59,804 bases of DNA from an uncultured Paraprevotella sp. (GCA_944320765.1 CALUIS010000020.1:1-59804), one strand, 5' to 3'. Counted from the first letter of the stretch, positions 43,773 through 52,915 are shown. Made by a program: numbers and translations. Notes: generated by a model not told the origin, from the letters alone.

Positions 43773-44357
43773 ATGAATAACTTTAAAGTGTTGATGAACG
43801 GTATCATCAAAGAGAACCCGACGTTTGTGCTTCTTTTGGGCATGTGTCCTACGTTGGGGACGACATCTTCCGCATTGAACGGTATGTCTATGGGCCTTGC
43901 CACAACCTTCGTGCTGGTTTGCTCCAACGTGGTCATCTCGCTCTTGAAGAACCTGATTCCCGACATGGTGCGCATTCCCGCGTTCATTGTGGTCATTGCT
44001 TCGTTCGTGACGGCCCTGCAAATGTGTATGCAGGCTTTTGTCCCTGACATTTATGCCACGTTGGGCTTGTTCATCCCCTTGATTGTGGTGAACTGCATCA
44101 TTCTGGGACGTGCCGAAGCCTTCGCCAGCAAGAACGGCGTGGTGCCCTCGTTCTTCGACGGCCTGGGGATGGGACTGGGGTTCACCATCGCCCTTACGCT
44201 TTTGGGAGCCGTGCGTGAGATTCTCGGGACGGGCAAAATTTTCGGATGCGAGATATGGCCGGAAGACTATGGCATGTTGATGTTTGTGCTGGCTCCCGGG
44301 GCTTTCATCGTATTGGGATACCTGATAGCCATTGTGAACAGATTCAAGAAAGCGTAA
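43773..44357 (+). CDS. rnfE: Rnf complex subunit E
   Basis: 194 residues, six membrane helices, homologous to NqrD/RsxE: NGIIKENPTFVLLLGMCPTL at the N-terminus with the conserved Cys near residue 24, NCIILGRAEAFASKNGV in the middle with its second conserved Cys, and FVLAPGAFIVLGYLIAI. RnfA and RnfE form the membrane core that carries a [2Fe-2S] centre in related complexes. Confidence 0.94.
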   Translation: MNNFKVLMNGIIKENPTFVLLLGMCPTLGTTSSALNGMSMGLATTFVLVCSNVVISLLKNLIPDMVRIPAFIVVIASFVTALQMCMQAFVPDIYATLGLFIPLIVVNCIILGRAEAFASKNGVVPSFFDGLGMGLGFTIALTLLGAVREILGTGKIFGCEIWPEDYGMLMFVLAPGAFIVLGYLIAIVNRFKKA

Positions 44358-44376
44358 CAGTAAATAAGAGAATGAT

Positions 44377-44988
44377 ATGGAAACTGTATATCAATATATA
44401 ATCGTCTTTATCACGGCCATTTTCGTCAACAATGTCGTGTTGTCCCAGATTCTTGGCATCTGTCCGTTCTTAGGCGTATCCAAGAAAATCAATACGGCAT
44501 TGGGCATGGCGGGGGCCGTGGCCTTTGTGCTGGTCCTGGCCACTTTGGTGACCTATCTGTTGCAATACTACGTGTTGAACCCGCTTGATCTGGGCTACAT
44601 GCAGACCATTGCCTTTATCCTGGTCATCGCGGCATTGGTGCAGTTGGTGGAAATCATCCTGAAGAAGGTTTCCCCTTCGTTGTATCAGGCGTTGGGAGTT
44701 TTCCTTCCTTTGATTACGACCAATTGCGCCGTGCTGGGCGTGGCCATCTTGGTGATCCAGAAGGACTTTGACCTGATGATGGGCGTGTGGTATGCCTTGA
44801 GCACTGCGTTGGGCTTTGGCCTGGCCTTGGTCATCTTTGCCGGGATCCGCGAACAGCTTAACTTGGTGTCCGTACCCAAAGGTATGCAAGGAATGAGCAT
44901 TGCCTTGGTGACAGCCGGTTTGTTGGCTATGGCCTTTATGGGGTTCAGCGGAGTGGACAGCGGATTAAAGACTTTTTTAGGCATCTGA
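44377..44988 (+). CDS. rnfA: Rnf complex subunit A
   Basis: 203 residues, six membrane helices, paralogous to RnfE. Motifs: FVNNVVLSQILGICPFLGVS, with the cluster Cys, and LPLITTNCAVLGVAILVIQK, with the second. It is the last gene of the operon and is followed by a strong terminator. The complex couples ferredoxin oxidation and NAD+ reduction to Na+ or H+ export. Confidence 0.95.
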   Translation: METVYQYIIVFITAIFVNNVVLSQILGICPFLGVSKKINTALGMAGAVAFVLVLATLVTYLLQYYVLNPLDLGYMQTIAFILVIAALVQLVEIILKKVSPSLYQALGVFLPLITTNCAVLGVAILVIQKDFDLMMGVWYALSTALGFGLALVIFAGIREQLNLVSVPKGMQGMSIALVTAGLLAMAFMGFSGVDSGLKTFLGI

Positions 44989-45006
44989 CAGCCGATTTTA
45001 CCTTGA

Positions 45007-45050
45007 ACGGGCGTGGCTTGCGAAGAAAATGCAGGCCACGCCCGTTTTTT
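45007..45050 (+). terminator. Terminator of the Rnf operon
   Basis: 11-bp stem (45007-45017 with 45035-45045), 17-base loop, six T at the end. Confidence 0.8.
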
Positions 45051-45086
45051 ATGCGATGTAAATGTACAACTTATGATTTATTTTAC

Positions 45087-45094
45087 TACATTTG
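45087..45094 (+). promoter_or_regulatory. -7 box TAcaTTTG for galE
   Basis: Plus-strand box 37 bases before the ATG at 45132; it excludes the upstream in-frame start at 45003. Confidence 0.6.
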
Positions 45095-45131
45095 CTACTG
45101 CTATAAAAACAACAATAAGAAACTTACTAAT

Positions 45132-46166
45132 ATGAAAGAAACGATTTTGGTGACAGGTGGTACCGGTTTTATCGGTTCGCACACTACCGTGGAGCTTCAG
45201 CAGGCGGGATATGATGTAGTCATTGTGGACAATCTGTCCAACTCGCGTGAGGATGTGTTGGACGGGATTGAGCAGATAACGGGGATTCGTCCGGCGTTTG
45301 AGAAGGTGGACTTGCGTGATTTGGAAGCGACTGAGGCCGTTTTCAAGAAATATCCGAAAATCAGTGGCATCATTCATTTTGCGGCCAGCAAAGCCGTAGG
45401 CGAGAGCGTGCAGAAACCGTTGTTGTATTACCATAACAATATCGTTTCTTTGATTAACGTGTTGCAGCTGATGCCGAAGTACGGTGTGAAAGGCATCATT
45501 TTCTCCTCTTCCTGCACGGTATATGGCCAGCCGGACGTGCTTCCCGCTACGGAAGAGACTCCGATCAAGAAGGCGGAGAGCCCTTATGGCAACACGAAGC
45601 AGATCAACGAGGAAATCATAGAGGATACCATCAAGAGCGGTTCACCCATCCGGGCAATCCTTCTCCGTTATTTCAATCCTATCGGTGCCCATCCCACGGC
45701 ACTTATCGGAGAGATGCCGAACGGCGTACCCCAGAATCTGATTCCTTATCTGACCCAGACGGCCATTGGCATCCGCGAACAGTTGAGTGTGTTTGGCGAC
45801 GATTATGACACGCCCGATGGCTCCTGCATCCGCGACTATATATATGTAGTGGATTTGGCAAAGGCTCATGTCTGTGCCATGACGCGCATTTTGGAGGACA
45901 AGACGACAGAACCCGTGGAGGTTTACAATATCGGTACGGGCAAGGGTACTTCCGTACTCGAACTGATTCATGCATTCGAGAAGGCTACCGGCGTGAAGCT
46001 GAACTACAAGATTGTAGGACGGCGTGCGGGTGATATCGAGAAGGTATGGGGCAATGTGGACAAGGCCAATAAAGTGCTGGGATGGAAGGCGGACACTCCG
46101 TTGGAAGATGTCCTGGCTTCGGCATGGAAGTGGCAGTGCGCGTTGCGCGAAAAAGGAATCATGTAA
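45132..46166 (+). CDS. galE: UDP-glucose 4-epimerase
   Basis: 344 residues of the short-chain dehydrogenase type: NAD loop VTGGTGFIGSHTTVELQQAG, the catalytic SSSCTVYG (Ser) and YGNTKQINEE (Y-x3-K), RYFNPIGAH and the C-terminal VWGNVDKANKVLGWK. It converts UDP-glucose and UDP-galactose for galactose use and surface glycans. The start is set by the promoter at 45087. Confidence 0.95.
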   Translation: MKETILVTGGTGFIGSHTTVELQQAGYDVVIVDNLSNSREDVLDGIEQITGIRPAFEKVDLRDLEATEAVFKKYPKISGIIHFAASKAVGESVQKPLLYYHNNIVSLINVLQLMPKYGVKGIIFSSSCTVYGQPDVLPATEETPIKKAESPYGNTKQINEEIIEDTIKSGSPIRAILLRYFNPIGAHPTALIGEMPNGVPQNLIPYLTQTAIGIREQLSVFGDDYDTPDGSCIRDYIYVVDLAKAHVCAMTRILEDKTTEPVEVYNIGTGKGTSVLELIHAFEKATGVKLNYKIVGRRAGDIEKVWGNVDKANKVLGWKADTPLEDVLASAWKWQCALREKGIM

Positions 46167-46291
46167 GAAAGGAGAAAACACAGAAAACGCTTTATGCGTG
46201 TTGCGTGTTAACCCATGTGGTAGGCCAATATGTGAATAGTCGGACTTATATCACGCTTTAACAATCTTTTAAGGCAGGTTAGTACGCAAAA

Positions 46292-46299
46292 TAGTTTTG
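46292..46299 (+). promoter_or_regulatory. -7 box TAgtTTTG upstream of a terminator hairpin
   Basis: TTTT at 46267-46270 lies 21 bases upstream. Together with the hairpin at 46328-46361 it defines a very short possible transcript. Confidence 0.35.
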
Positions 46300-46304
46300 T
46301 CGTG

Positions 46305-46361
46305 TTTTATTTTGTGTTTGTGTTGTTACTCTCTTCCGACGTGAGTCGGAAGAGAGTTTTT
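46305..46361 (+). ncRNA. Possible very short RNA or galE trailer
   Basis: Between the -7 box at 46292 and the hairpin ACTCTCTTCCGAC-gtga-GTCGGAAGAGAGT (46328-46357) with its T tract there are about 55 bases and no open frame. It may be an RNA of its own or simply the end of a long galE 3' leader; the promoter is the weaker evidence. Confidence 0.3.
46328..46361 (+). terminator. Strong 13-bp terminator hairpin
   Basis: Perfect stem around GTGA followed by TTTTT (46357-46361). It can end galE transcripts as well. Confidence 0.8.
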
Positions 46362-46384
46362 GATGTAGGGAAAGTGCGAAACTG

Positions 46385-47032
46385 TCAGCAGACATACGGA
46401 TTGTTCCGTTTTTCAAATCCGATTTGGGTGTGCGGGCCATGGCCGGGATAGGCTACCGTATCGTCAGGCAGCGTGAAGAGCTTACGCTTGATGCTGTCCA
46501 TCAGTTGTCTGGCACTCCCGCCTGGCAGGTCGCTCCGTCCTACGCTGCAATGGAATAAAGTGTCGCCTACGAACACGGCATTTTCTTCTTTGCAATAGAA
46601 GCAAATCCCGCCAGGAGAATGTCCCGGTGTGGCCAGGACTTTCAGTGTGTGCGTGCCGAACGCGACCTCGTCTCCATCGGAAAGATAACGGGCCGCCTTT
46701 GGGGACAGGCCATTTTGCATGGTCTGTACCAACGGGCCAAAGATTTCAGATCCCATGCCTGCATAAATATTCTCATCTTCGCGGCAGAACTCCGGTGCCG
46801 CATGATAGTGTTCCCATACGAAAGCCGCTCCGAAGCAATGGTCGTAATGCATGTGTGTGCAAAGATGGTGCTTGATGTTGAGCCTGTTGTCCGCCACATA
46901 ATTTGTGATACGCTTGCGGTCGATGTCCGTCAGGGCGCCACAGTCGATGATGACGGCTTCCAAGGTTTGGTCGCTCACCACATAGCAGTTTTCTTCCAGC
47001 ATATTCACCGGAAAAGTCTGTATTTTCCACAT
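46385..47032 (-). CDS. GloB-like metallo-beta-lactamase fold hydrolase
   Basis: 215 residues: CTHMHYDHCFGA (H-x-H-x-D-H), LATPGHSPGGICFY and FVGDTLFHCSVGRSDLPGG give the two-metal site. Related to hydroxyacylglutathione hydrolases (GloB-like) and to small thiol hydrolases of anaerobes. It is the last gene of the DUF3298-rsmG unit, 18 bases after rsmG. The physiological thioester is unknown. Confidence 0.87.
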   Translation of the reverse strand: MWKIQTFPVNMLEENCYVVSDQTLEAVIIDCGALTDIDRKRITNYVADNRLNIKHHLCTHMHYDHCFGAAFVWEHYHAAPEFCREDENIYAGMGSEIFGPLVQTMQNGLSPKAARYLSDGDEVAFGTHTLKVLATPGHSPGGICFYCKEENAVFVGDTLFHCSVGRSDLPGGSARQLMDSIKRKLFTLPDDTVAYPGHGPHTQIGFEKRNNPYVC

Positions 47033-47050
47033 AGTATTCTCTTTTATTCT

Positions 47051-47671
47051 TTATAATGGGACATAGATGACTTTTTTGGTCTCAAAGAACTCTTCATTGA
47101 AAAAGCCGCTCAGGGGGGTGACTTCGGCTATGTGCTTAAACGGCAGGATTTCCGGATTGACTTCTCCTCCTTTGAGGCAAATCAGTCCGTTGGGCAAGGC
47201 GTTCCGTTGTTCCTTGGCTATATTTTTGCGTATCAGCTTGACAAGGTCAGGCAAGGGCATGACAGCCCGGCTCACGATGAAATCGAATTTTCCTTTCTCG
47301 TCTTCACCACGTTCGTGGCAGAAAGTAACGTTTTCCAGCCCTATGCCTTGGGCCACCTCCATGCACACTTTGATTTTCTTGCCGATGCTGTCCACAAGAT
47401 GGAAACTGGCTTCCGGGAACAAAATGGCCAAAGGGATTCCCGGGAATCCTCCTCCCGTTCCGATGTCCATCACCTTTGTGCCGGGGCGGAAGCGGATGAC
47501 TTCCGCGATGCCCAATGAGTGCAGGACATGGTGTTCGTACAGGTTGTCGATGTCCTTGCGGGAGATGACATTGATTTTGGCGTTCCACTCATGGTAGAGG
47601 GTGTCCAGTTTCGTAAACTGTTCTTTCTGCTTTTCCGTCAGGTTGGGAAAGTATTTCAGGATAAGTTCCAT
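47051..47671 (-). CDS. rsmG: 16S rRNA (guanine527-N7) methyltransferase
   Basis: 206 residues. SAM-binding motif VMDIGTGGGFPGIPLAILFP, NVISRKDIDNLYEHHVLHSL at the N-terminus and FIVSRAVMPLPDLVKLIRKN. It methylates G527 of 16S rRNA. It lies 1 base after the DUF3298 stop codon, so it is read as part of the same operon. Confidence 0.94.
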   Translation of the reverse strand: MELILKYFPNLTEKQKEQFTKLDTLYHEWNAKINVISRKDIDNLYEHHVLHSLGIAEVIRFRPGTKVMDIGTGGGFPGIPLAILFPEASFHLVDSIGKKIKVCMEVAQGIGLENVTFCHERGEDEKGKFDFIVSRAVMPLPDLVKLIRKNIAKEQRNALPNGLICLKGGEVNPEILPFKHIAEVTPLSGFFNEEFFETKKVIYVPL

Positions 47672-47672
47672 A

Positions 47673-48479
47673 TCAGTTGTTTTGAGGTTTCATGAAAGTT
47701 TCCATCTCCTCGTAGGAGAGGGTAATCGTGATGCTGCCCGTCTCGTGCGGGGCGATTTCATCGGTATTATATATAAAGGTAATGCCGTCTTCTCCGATTT
47801 CGTAGTTGGCCGGAATATAAATCCCGGCCAGTCGAAGGATACCTTTGTCTTGCAGCTCTTCAAGGCTTTGGCAGTCGAAGTCCGCTTGCAGCCTGCGTTG
47901 GATCAAGGGAGGGAGCAGGATGCGGTAAGTGGGAAGGAAAACTTCGTCCAGCTGTATCAGATTTCCGGTGTTCAAGTCGAAATTCAGGCTGATTGTCTCC
48001 TGATATTCGCGTGCGCCGCCTTCATACCGGGTCTTATGGATGAGATAGCAAAGGCACCCGTCCCTTCCGCTACGGTGTTCCGTGGTGAGTCTGAACCTAT
48101 AGTCATACCATGACGCGTCGGCTCCATGGCGGATGTCCGCAAGATACAAGGGATACAGTTTTTCCTTGTATTGCCGGACATAGGTTTGACTGAAAGAGTC
48201 TGCGGCGGCAGACAAAGAGCGGGACATATTCCCAAAGGCGGCTTCCGCAATGGCCTGGTTGATTTTTCTGGCGACGAGTGAGGTGTCATTGGCCTCATCT
48301 ATGGCGATGCCTATTTGGCATGTGGGGGAATGGCTTTCCGGCCCTAAGGCCGCTTCTTCCTCTATTTTCAGGAGATGGAAGTCCAAAGAGGCCGTCCCGA
48401 TATCGTTTTGACATGCATACATTCCCCAAAGGACCATGATTAGGAGACCGGTCTGCCAGTTTTTCTTTCTGAGTTTCAT
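47673..48479 (-). CDS. DUF3298-family lipoprotein
   Basis: 268 residues. A lipoprotein signal (WQTGLLIMVLWGMYACQNDI; the lipobox Cys is near residue 23) is followed by the DUF4163/DUF3298 pair found in RsiV-like proteins: SFSQTYVRQYKEKLYPLYLA, YEGGAREYQETISLNFDLNT then GNLIQLDEVF, and GEDGITFIYNTDEIAPHETG then SITITLSYEEM. Start 48479 is chosen because the -7 box at 48504-48511 excludes the longer frame. The role is unknown. Confidence 0.85.
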   Translation of the reverse strand: MKLRKKNWQTGLLIMVLWGMYACQNDIGTASLDFHLLKIEEEAALGPESHSPTCQIGIAIDEANDTSLVARKINQAIAEAAFGNMSRSLSAAADSFSQTYVRQYKEKLYPLYLADIRHGADASWYDYRFRLTTEHRSGRDGCLCYLIHKTRYEGGAREYQETISLNFDLNTGNLIQLDEVFLPTYRILLPPLIQRRLQADFDCQSLEELQDKGILRLAGIYIPANYEIGEDGITFIYNTDEIAPHETGSITITLSYEEMETFMKPQNN

Positions 48480-48503
48480 GCTGAGATGATGGATTCTTCG
48501 GTG

Positions 48504-48511
48504 CAAAGATA
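48504..48511 (-). promoter_or_regulatory. -7 box TATCTTTG of the DUF3298-rsmG operon
   Basis: Minus-strand box 25 bases before the ATG at 48479. Confidence 0.6.
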
Positions 48512-48560
48512 GGAATTTGCCGTTATATAGGAAAACTCTCGGAGGCTTCAATTCGGTTGG

Positions 48561-49859
48561 TCAGGAGTACTTTTTCGGGTAGCGGAACAAAATGCTCAGC
48601 AAGGCACAGACGCCCATGACGAACGGGTAATACAGATAGGGCATGATTTCGATGGGGTTGATGGCGGCCAGTCCGGCTCCCATCAGTATTTGCGCCCCAT
48701 AAGGTATCAGTCCTTGCGTGAAACAGGAGAACGTGTCCAAGATGCTGGCGCTCTTGCGCTTGTCTACGTCGAATTTGTCTGCGATGTCGCGGGCAAGCGG
48801 ACCTGTGGTGATGATGGCCACCGTGTTGTTGGCGGTACATAGGTTGATGAGGCAGACCAGGGCGGCGATGCTCAGTTCCGCTCCCCGCTTGGTCCGGATA
48901 TGCCGGGTCAGCTGTTCGAGGATGAAGTCGACCCCGCCGTTGTGCCGGATGATTTCCATCAGTCCTCCGGCCATCATCGTGATAATGATGAGCTCGCCCA
49001 TATCGGCGATGCCTTTTCCCATGGCGGCAAACCAACCGAACCAGTCATACATGCCGGTGAAGATGCCGACAATCCCGCTCAATGCCAGTCCGAGGACCAG
49101 AACGCTCATGACGTTCATGCCCATGACGGCCGTAACCAACACCACCAGATATGGCACCACTTTAATCCAGTCCACTTCGGGCAATTGTTGTGGAACGTGG
49201 GTGTGTACGCCCATAAAGATGTAGAGCATGAAGGTTAGGACGGCTGCCGGCATGACAATCTGCGAGTTGACCTTGAACTTGTCTTTCAGGTTGCAGCCTT
49301 GCGTGCGGGTGGCGGTGATGGTCGTGTCGGAGATGAACGAAAGGTTGTCGCCGAAAAACGCGCCGCCCACGACAATGGCCACCAGCAGGGGCAGGCTGGA
49401 TTCCGTTTCGCGGGCGATGCCGGCTGCAAGGGGGGTAAGGGCTACGATCGTGCCGACGGAGGTGCCGATGGATAAAGAGATGAAGCAGGCGGCCAGGAAG
49501 ATTCCGCCCAGCAGCAGGTTGTCCGGCAAAAGTTGCAGAGAAAGATGGACGGCCGCATCGATGGCCCCCATGGCTTGGGCAGAGGCCGCAAATGCGCCGG
49601 CCAGCACGAATATCCATATCATCAGCATGAGATTGGGCGAGCCTGCGCCGTGCGAATAGACTTTGACCCTCTCGTCCAACGGGATGCCGGTCGTGGTCCA
49701 TACCGCGTAAACCGAGGAGACGAGAAAAGCCACGGTGATAGGAACTTTGTAGAAATCGCCGACCAACAGGCTGGTCGCCAGATAAAGGCATACGAAAACC
49801 AGTAAAGGGCTAATGGCTGCTATGTTTCTTTTGTTTCCTCTCATGGTCCGGTCTGTCAC
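48561..49859 (-). CDS. NhaC-family Na+/H+ antiporter
   Basis: 432 residues with about 11-12 hydrophobic segments: SIGTSVGTIVALTPLAAGIA, GGAFFGDNLSFISDTTITAT (the conserved Asp-containing FGD-x-x-SP-like motif) and ANNTVAIITTGPLARDIADK. NhaC exchangers export Na+ for H+; some members carry small anions such as malate/lactate. A GTG start at 49859 overlaps the LacI stop by 4 bases; ATG 49844 is an alternative. Coupling to the LacI gene suggests one transcript. Confidence 0.87.
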   Translation of the reverse strand: MTDRTMRGNKRNIAAISPLLVFVCLYLATSLLVGDFYKVPITVAFLVSSVYAVWTTTGIPLDERVKVYSHGAGSPNLMLMIWIFVLAGAFAASAQAMGAIDAAVHLSLQLLPDNLLLGGIFLAACFISLSIGTSVGTIVALTPLAAGIARETESSLPLLVAIVVGGAFFGDNLSFISDTTITATRTQGCNLKDKFKVNSQIVMPAAVLTFMLYIFMGVHTHVPQQLPEVDWIKVVPYLVVLVTAVMGMNVMSVLVLGLALSGIVGIFTGMYDWFGWFAAMGKGIADMGELIIITMMAGGLMEIIRHNGGVDFILEQLTRHIRTKRGAELSIAALVCLINLCTANNTVAIITTGPLARDIADKFDVDKRKSASILDTFSCFTQGLIPYGAQILMGAGLAAINPIEIMPYLYYPFVMGVCALLSILFRYPKKYS

Positions 49860-50935
49860 TTTTCATCGGCGGTGTAATAGATATAGTTTTCTGCGGTGAG
49901 CAGTTCCAACGGCATATAGTTGTACTGTTGGACTTCTTTCTTGAGTACAATATGGTTGAACAGGGCCTTCACGCTGTTGTAACCCTGTTTCCAGGGATGC
50001 TGGGCGATAAGGAAGTCTATGCTTCTGTTCTTGAGGCATTCCACGTTCCGTTCCACCATGTCGTAGCCGAACAGGTGGAAGTCTTCCAGCCCGTTCTGAC
50101 GGAAATACTCCCCGAGGATGTATGCCCGCGAACAGAACGTGATGCAATGGCGGATGTCGGGATTGCCTTGCAGGAAATCCCGGATTTGCGGCCCGTACTG
50201 TTCGTTCCCGTCTATTTGAAGAAGAAGTTCCTTGATTTCGCATTGCGGGAAATGCTGTGCCATGTATTTCCTGAAACCGACTTCCCGGTTGGCCTGTTGC
50301 CGTGAGGCCACCCTTCCTTTCGACATGAGCTTCATCAGCAGGATGCGCCGCGCCTCACGTCCGGCTTGCATCATAAAAATGCGCCCGGCGAAATAGCCGC
50401 TTTTGAGCGAATCTTGCCCGAAGAAGGCCAAGGGGGTGATTTCCGGGATATTGGAGTCTAAAAACACGAACGGTATGCCCTTTTCCTTCAATTGGGAACA
50501 ATATGCAAGGGTCATGTCGTATTCTTGTGGGACAATGACGACACCGTCCGGCTGTTTCTCTGAGATGCGGCGGGCGGCGGCGGAAAAGGATTCCCCCTCG
50601 AACTGGTCGTAATATTCGGTGGTCAGCGAAAGGTGGAAGTCCCCCCGGTTGAGGATGCATTGCCGCAATCCTTTTTCCACGTTGGTCCAGTAGGCGTTGC
50701 TGTCGTGGTCCGGCAGAAGACAACCGAAAGCGTACTTGCGGTTGTAAGCCAACGCGCTGGCATACATGTTCGGCTGGTAATGAATGGCTTTCAATACCGC
50801 TTCCACCTTGTTCCGTGCCTTTTCTGACACGTTCGGGCGGTTGTGCAGCACACGGTCTACCGTGCCTACCGATACGCCGGAACGTTCGGCTATATCTTTA
50901 ATCCTGATTTTCTCGGAAGAGTGAATTTCCCACAT
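49856..50935 (-). CDS. LacI-family regulator, divergent from kdgK-kdgA
   Basis: 359 residues. The helix-turn-helix IRIKDIAERSGVSVGTVDRV starts at residue 10, with the hinge LHNRPNVSEKARNKVEAVLK, and a type 1 periplasmic-binding-like domain follows (FGCLLPDHDSNAYWTNVEKG; GVVIVPQEYDMTLAYCSQLK). The ATG at 50935 is placed directly before the DNA-binding domain; the frame extends 148 codons further without sense. It probably represses kdgK-kdgA and answers to KDG or a related sugar acid. Confidence 0.87.
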   Translation of the reverse strand: MWEIHSSEKIRIKDIAERSGVSVGTVDRVLHNRPNVSEKARNKVEAVLKAIHYQPNMYASALAYNRKYAFGCLLPDHDSNAYWTNVEKGLRQCILNRGDFHLSLTTEYYDQFEGESFSAAARRISEKQPDGVVIVPQEYDMTLAYCSQLKEKGIPFVFLDSNIPEITPLAFFGQDSLKSGYFAGRIFMMQAGREARRILLMKLMSKGRVASRQQANREVGFRKYMAQHFPQCEIKELLLQIDGNEQYGPQIRDFLQGNPDIRHCITFCSRAYILGEYFRQNGLEDFHLFGYDMVERNVECLKNRSIDFLIAQHPWKQGYNSVKALFNHIVLKKEVQQYNYMPLELLTAENYIYYTADEK

Positions 50936-50966
50936 TTTCAAATGACGGTTGGACGTAAAAACGTCA

Positions 50967-50974
50967 CGAAGATA
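50967..50974 (-). promoter_or_regulatory. -7 box TATCTTCG of the LacI-NhaC operon
   Basis: Matches TAnnTTTG except one base. The spacing to the ATG is 32 bases. Confidence 0.4.
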
Positions 50975-51069
50975 CATTATTTTGGCGGGCTGCATAGCAC
51001 GGAGGGAGCAAAAACTCCACTTTTCGGAATATTTTTGGATGAAAACAAGGACATGACGGAAAAAATGCT

Positions 51070-51077
51070 TATTTTTG
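51070..51077 (+). promoter_or_regulatory. -7 box TAttTTTG of kdgK-kdgA
   Basis: Plus-strand box 78 bases before the ATG. No convincing LacI-type palindromic operator is visible by eye in 50936-51154. Confidence 0.5.
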
Positions 51078-51154
51078 CCCGTGCTAAAGACAGCTGTGCG
51101 GGCTAACAGGAAAGAGGAAGCCCCGGATATAATAACCAAAACCGAACGTAACGT

Positions 51155-52177
51155 ATGGGAAAGATAGTAACGATGGGGGAGATTATGCTCCGTTTGTCCA
51201 CTCCCGGACAATCCCGTTTTGTACAGACAGACACTTTTGACATCAACTATGGCGGCGGGGAGGCGAATGTGGCGGTAAGTTGCGCCAATTACGGCCACGA
51301 GGCCTATTTCGTTTCCAAATTGCCGGCTCATGAGATAGGGCAGGCGGCGGTGAACGCCTTGCGCCGCTATGGGGTGCATACCGATTTTGTCGCACGGGGC
51401 GGCAGCCGTGTCGGGATTTATTATCTGGAGACGGGGGCTTCCATGCGCCCGTCAAAGGTGATTTACGACCGTGCGGGGTCGGCCATAGCCGAAGCCCGTC
51501 CGGAGGATTTCGATTTCGACGCCATCATGGAAGGGGCCGACTGGTTTCATTGGAGCGGCATCACGCCGGCCATCTCGGATGCCAGTGCCGAGTGTTTGCG
51601 CCAGGCCTGCATCGCGGCCAAGAAAAAGGGCGTCACGGTGTCGTGCGACCTGAACTTCCGGAAAAAGCTGTGGACGTCCGAGAAAGCGCAAAGCGTCATG
51701 AAGCCCTTGATGCAGTACGTGGATGTATGCATCGGCAACGAGGAGGACGCGGAGCTTTGCCTGGGCTTCAAGCCCGATGCCGATGTGGAAGGCGGCAATA
51801 CCGAAGCGGAAGGGTACAAAGGCATTTTCAAAGGCATGATGGACACATTCGGGTTTAAATACGTGGTCTCCACCTTGCGGGAATCCTTGTCGGCCACCCA
51901 TAACGGATGGAAGGCGATGATTTATAACGGAAAGGATTTCTATGTGTCCAAGCACTACGACATCAATCCGATTATCGACCGCGTGGGCGGAGGCGACTCT
52001 TTCTCGGGCGGCATTATCCATGGCCTGTTGACGATGGACAGCCAGGAAGAGGCGTTGGAGTTTGCCGTGGCGGCATCGGCCTTGAAGCATACCATTCCGG
52101 GAGACTTCAACATGGTGTCGGCAGAAGAGGTGGCCGCCCTGGCCGGAGGCTCTGCCAACGGGCGTGTACAAAGGTAA
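51155..52177 (+). CDS. kdgK: 2-keto-3-deoxygluconate kinase
   Basis: 340 residues of the PfkB family: MGKIVTMGEIMLRLSTPGQS, GGEANVAVSCANYGHEAYFV, FHWSGITPAISDAS (sugar site), CDLNFRKKLWTSEKA, and the anion hole RVGGGDSFSGGIIHGLLTMD with the catalytic Asp. It makes 2-keto-3-deoxy-6-phosphogluconate from KDG, the shared product of pectin, alginate and glycosaminoglycan breakdown. kdgA follows after 32 bases. Confidence 0.93.
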   Translation: MGKIVTMGEIMLRLSTPGQSRFVQTDTFDINYGGGEANVAVSCANYGHEAYFVSKLPAHEIGQAAVNALRRYGVHTDFVARGGSRVGIYYLETGASMRPSKVIYDRAGSAIAEARPEDFDFDAIMEGADWFHWSGITPAISDASAECLRQACIAAKKKGVTVSCDLNFRKKLWTSEKAQSVMKPLMQYVDVCIGNEEDAELCLGFKPDADVEGGNTEAEGYKGIFKGMMDTFGFKYVVSTLRESLSATHNGWKAMIYNGKDFYVSKHYDINPIIDRVGGGDSFSGGIIHGLLTMDSQEEALEFAVAASALKHTIPGDFNMVSAEEVAALAGGSANGRVQR

Positions 52178-52209
52178 GTGTGAAGTCTGATTTAAAGAAG
52201 TAGTAAGAA

Positions 52210-52881
52210 ATGGCAAGGTTTGACAAAATTGCAGTCATGCGGAAAATAGGGGAGACGGGCATGGTCCCCGTCTTCTATCATGCGGATGCCGAAATCGCCA
52301 AGAAAGTCATCAAGGCTTGTTACGAGGGAGGTGTGCGTGCGTTTGAGTTTACCAACCGCGGCGATTTCGCCCAAGAGGTGTTTGCCGAATGTGTGAAGTT
52401 CGCGGCCAGGGAATGTCCGGAGCTTGCGCTGGGAGTGGGTTCCGTGGTGGATGCTCCCACAGCCGCGCTCTACATCCAGCTGGGCGCTTGTTTTGTGGTG
52501 GGGCCTCTGTTCAATCCCGACATCGTGCCGGTATGCAACCGGCGCCTGGTGCCTTATTGCCCCGGATGCGGCACGGTGTCCGAGATAGGCAAGGCGCAGG
52601 AGTTGGGCTGCGACCTGTGCAAGCTTTTCCCGGGGGATGTCTATGGCCCGGCTTTTGTCAAAGGCATGATGGCGCCTTGTCCGTGGACCAAACTGATGGT
52701 GACGGGGGGCGTGGCTCCCACGAAAGAGAATCTGACGGCATGGGTGAAGGCCGGTGTCTACTGTGTGGGCATGGGGTCCAAATTGTTCCCGAAGGATGAA
52801 GTGGCCGCCGGAAACTGGCAGTACATAACGGACAAATGCCGTGAATCTTTGGGCTACATTGCCGAAGCACGGTCGAAATAG
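52210..52881 (+). CDS. kdgA: KDPG/4-hydroxy-2-oxoglutarate aldolase
   Basis: 223 residues. Schiff-base aldolase of the KDPG type: [32 protein letters not shown] (Glu acid/base), [40 protein letters not shown] (Lys nucleophile) and [20 protein letters not shown]. It cleaves KDPG into pyruvate and glyceraldehyde 3-phosphate. With KdgK it completes the sugar-acid branch. A strong terminator follows. Confidence 0.94.
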   Translation: MARFDKIAVMRKIGETGMVPVFYHADAEIAKKVIKACYEGGVRAFEFTNRGDFAQEVFAECVKFAARECPELALGVGSVVDAPTAALYIQLGACFVVGPLFNPDIVPVCNRRLVPYCPGCGTVSEIGKAQELGCDLCKLFPGDVYGPAFVKGMMAPCPWTKLMVTGGVAPTKENLTAWVKAGVYCVGMGSKLFPKDEVAAGNWQYITDKCRESLGYIAEARSK

Positions 52882-52884
52882 CGG

Positions 52885-52915
52885 AAATGCTCCACTGCGG
52901 TGGGGCATTTTTTTT
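52885..52915 (+). terminator. Terminator of kdgK-kdgA
   Basis: 11-bp stem (52885-52895 with 52900-52910, one G-T pair), loop TGCG, T tract to 52915. Confidence 0.8.

Noticed and set aside
39442..44988. Operon considered as Nqr (Na+-NADH:quinone reductase)
   Set aside because: RnfB with its many ferredoxin clusters and RnfC with two 4Fe-4S motifs are present, and no NqrF or NqrA is found.
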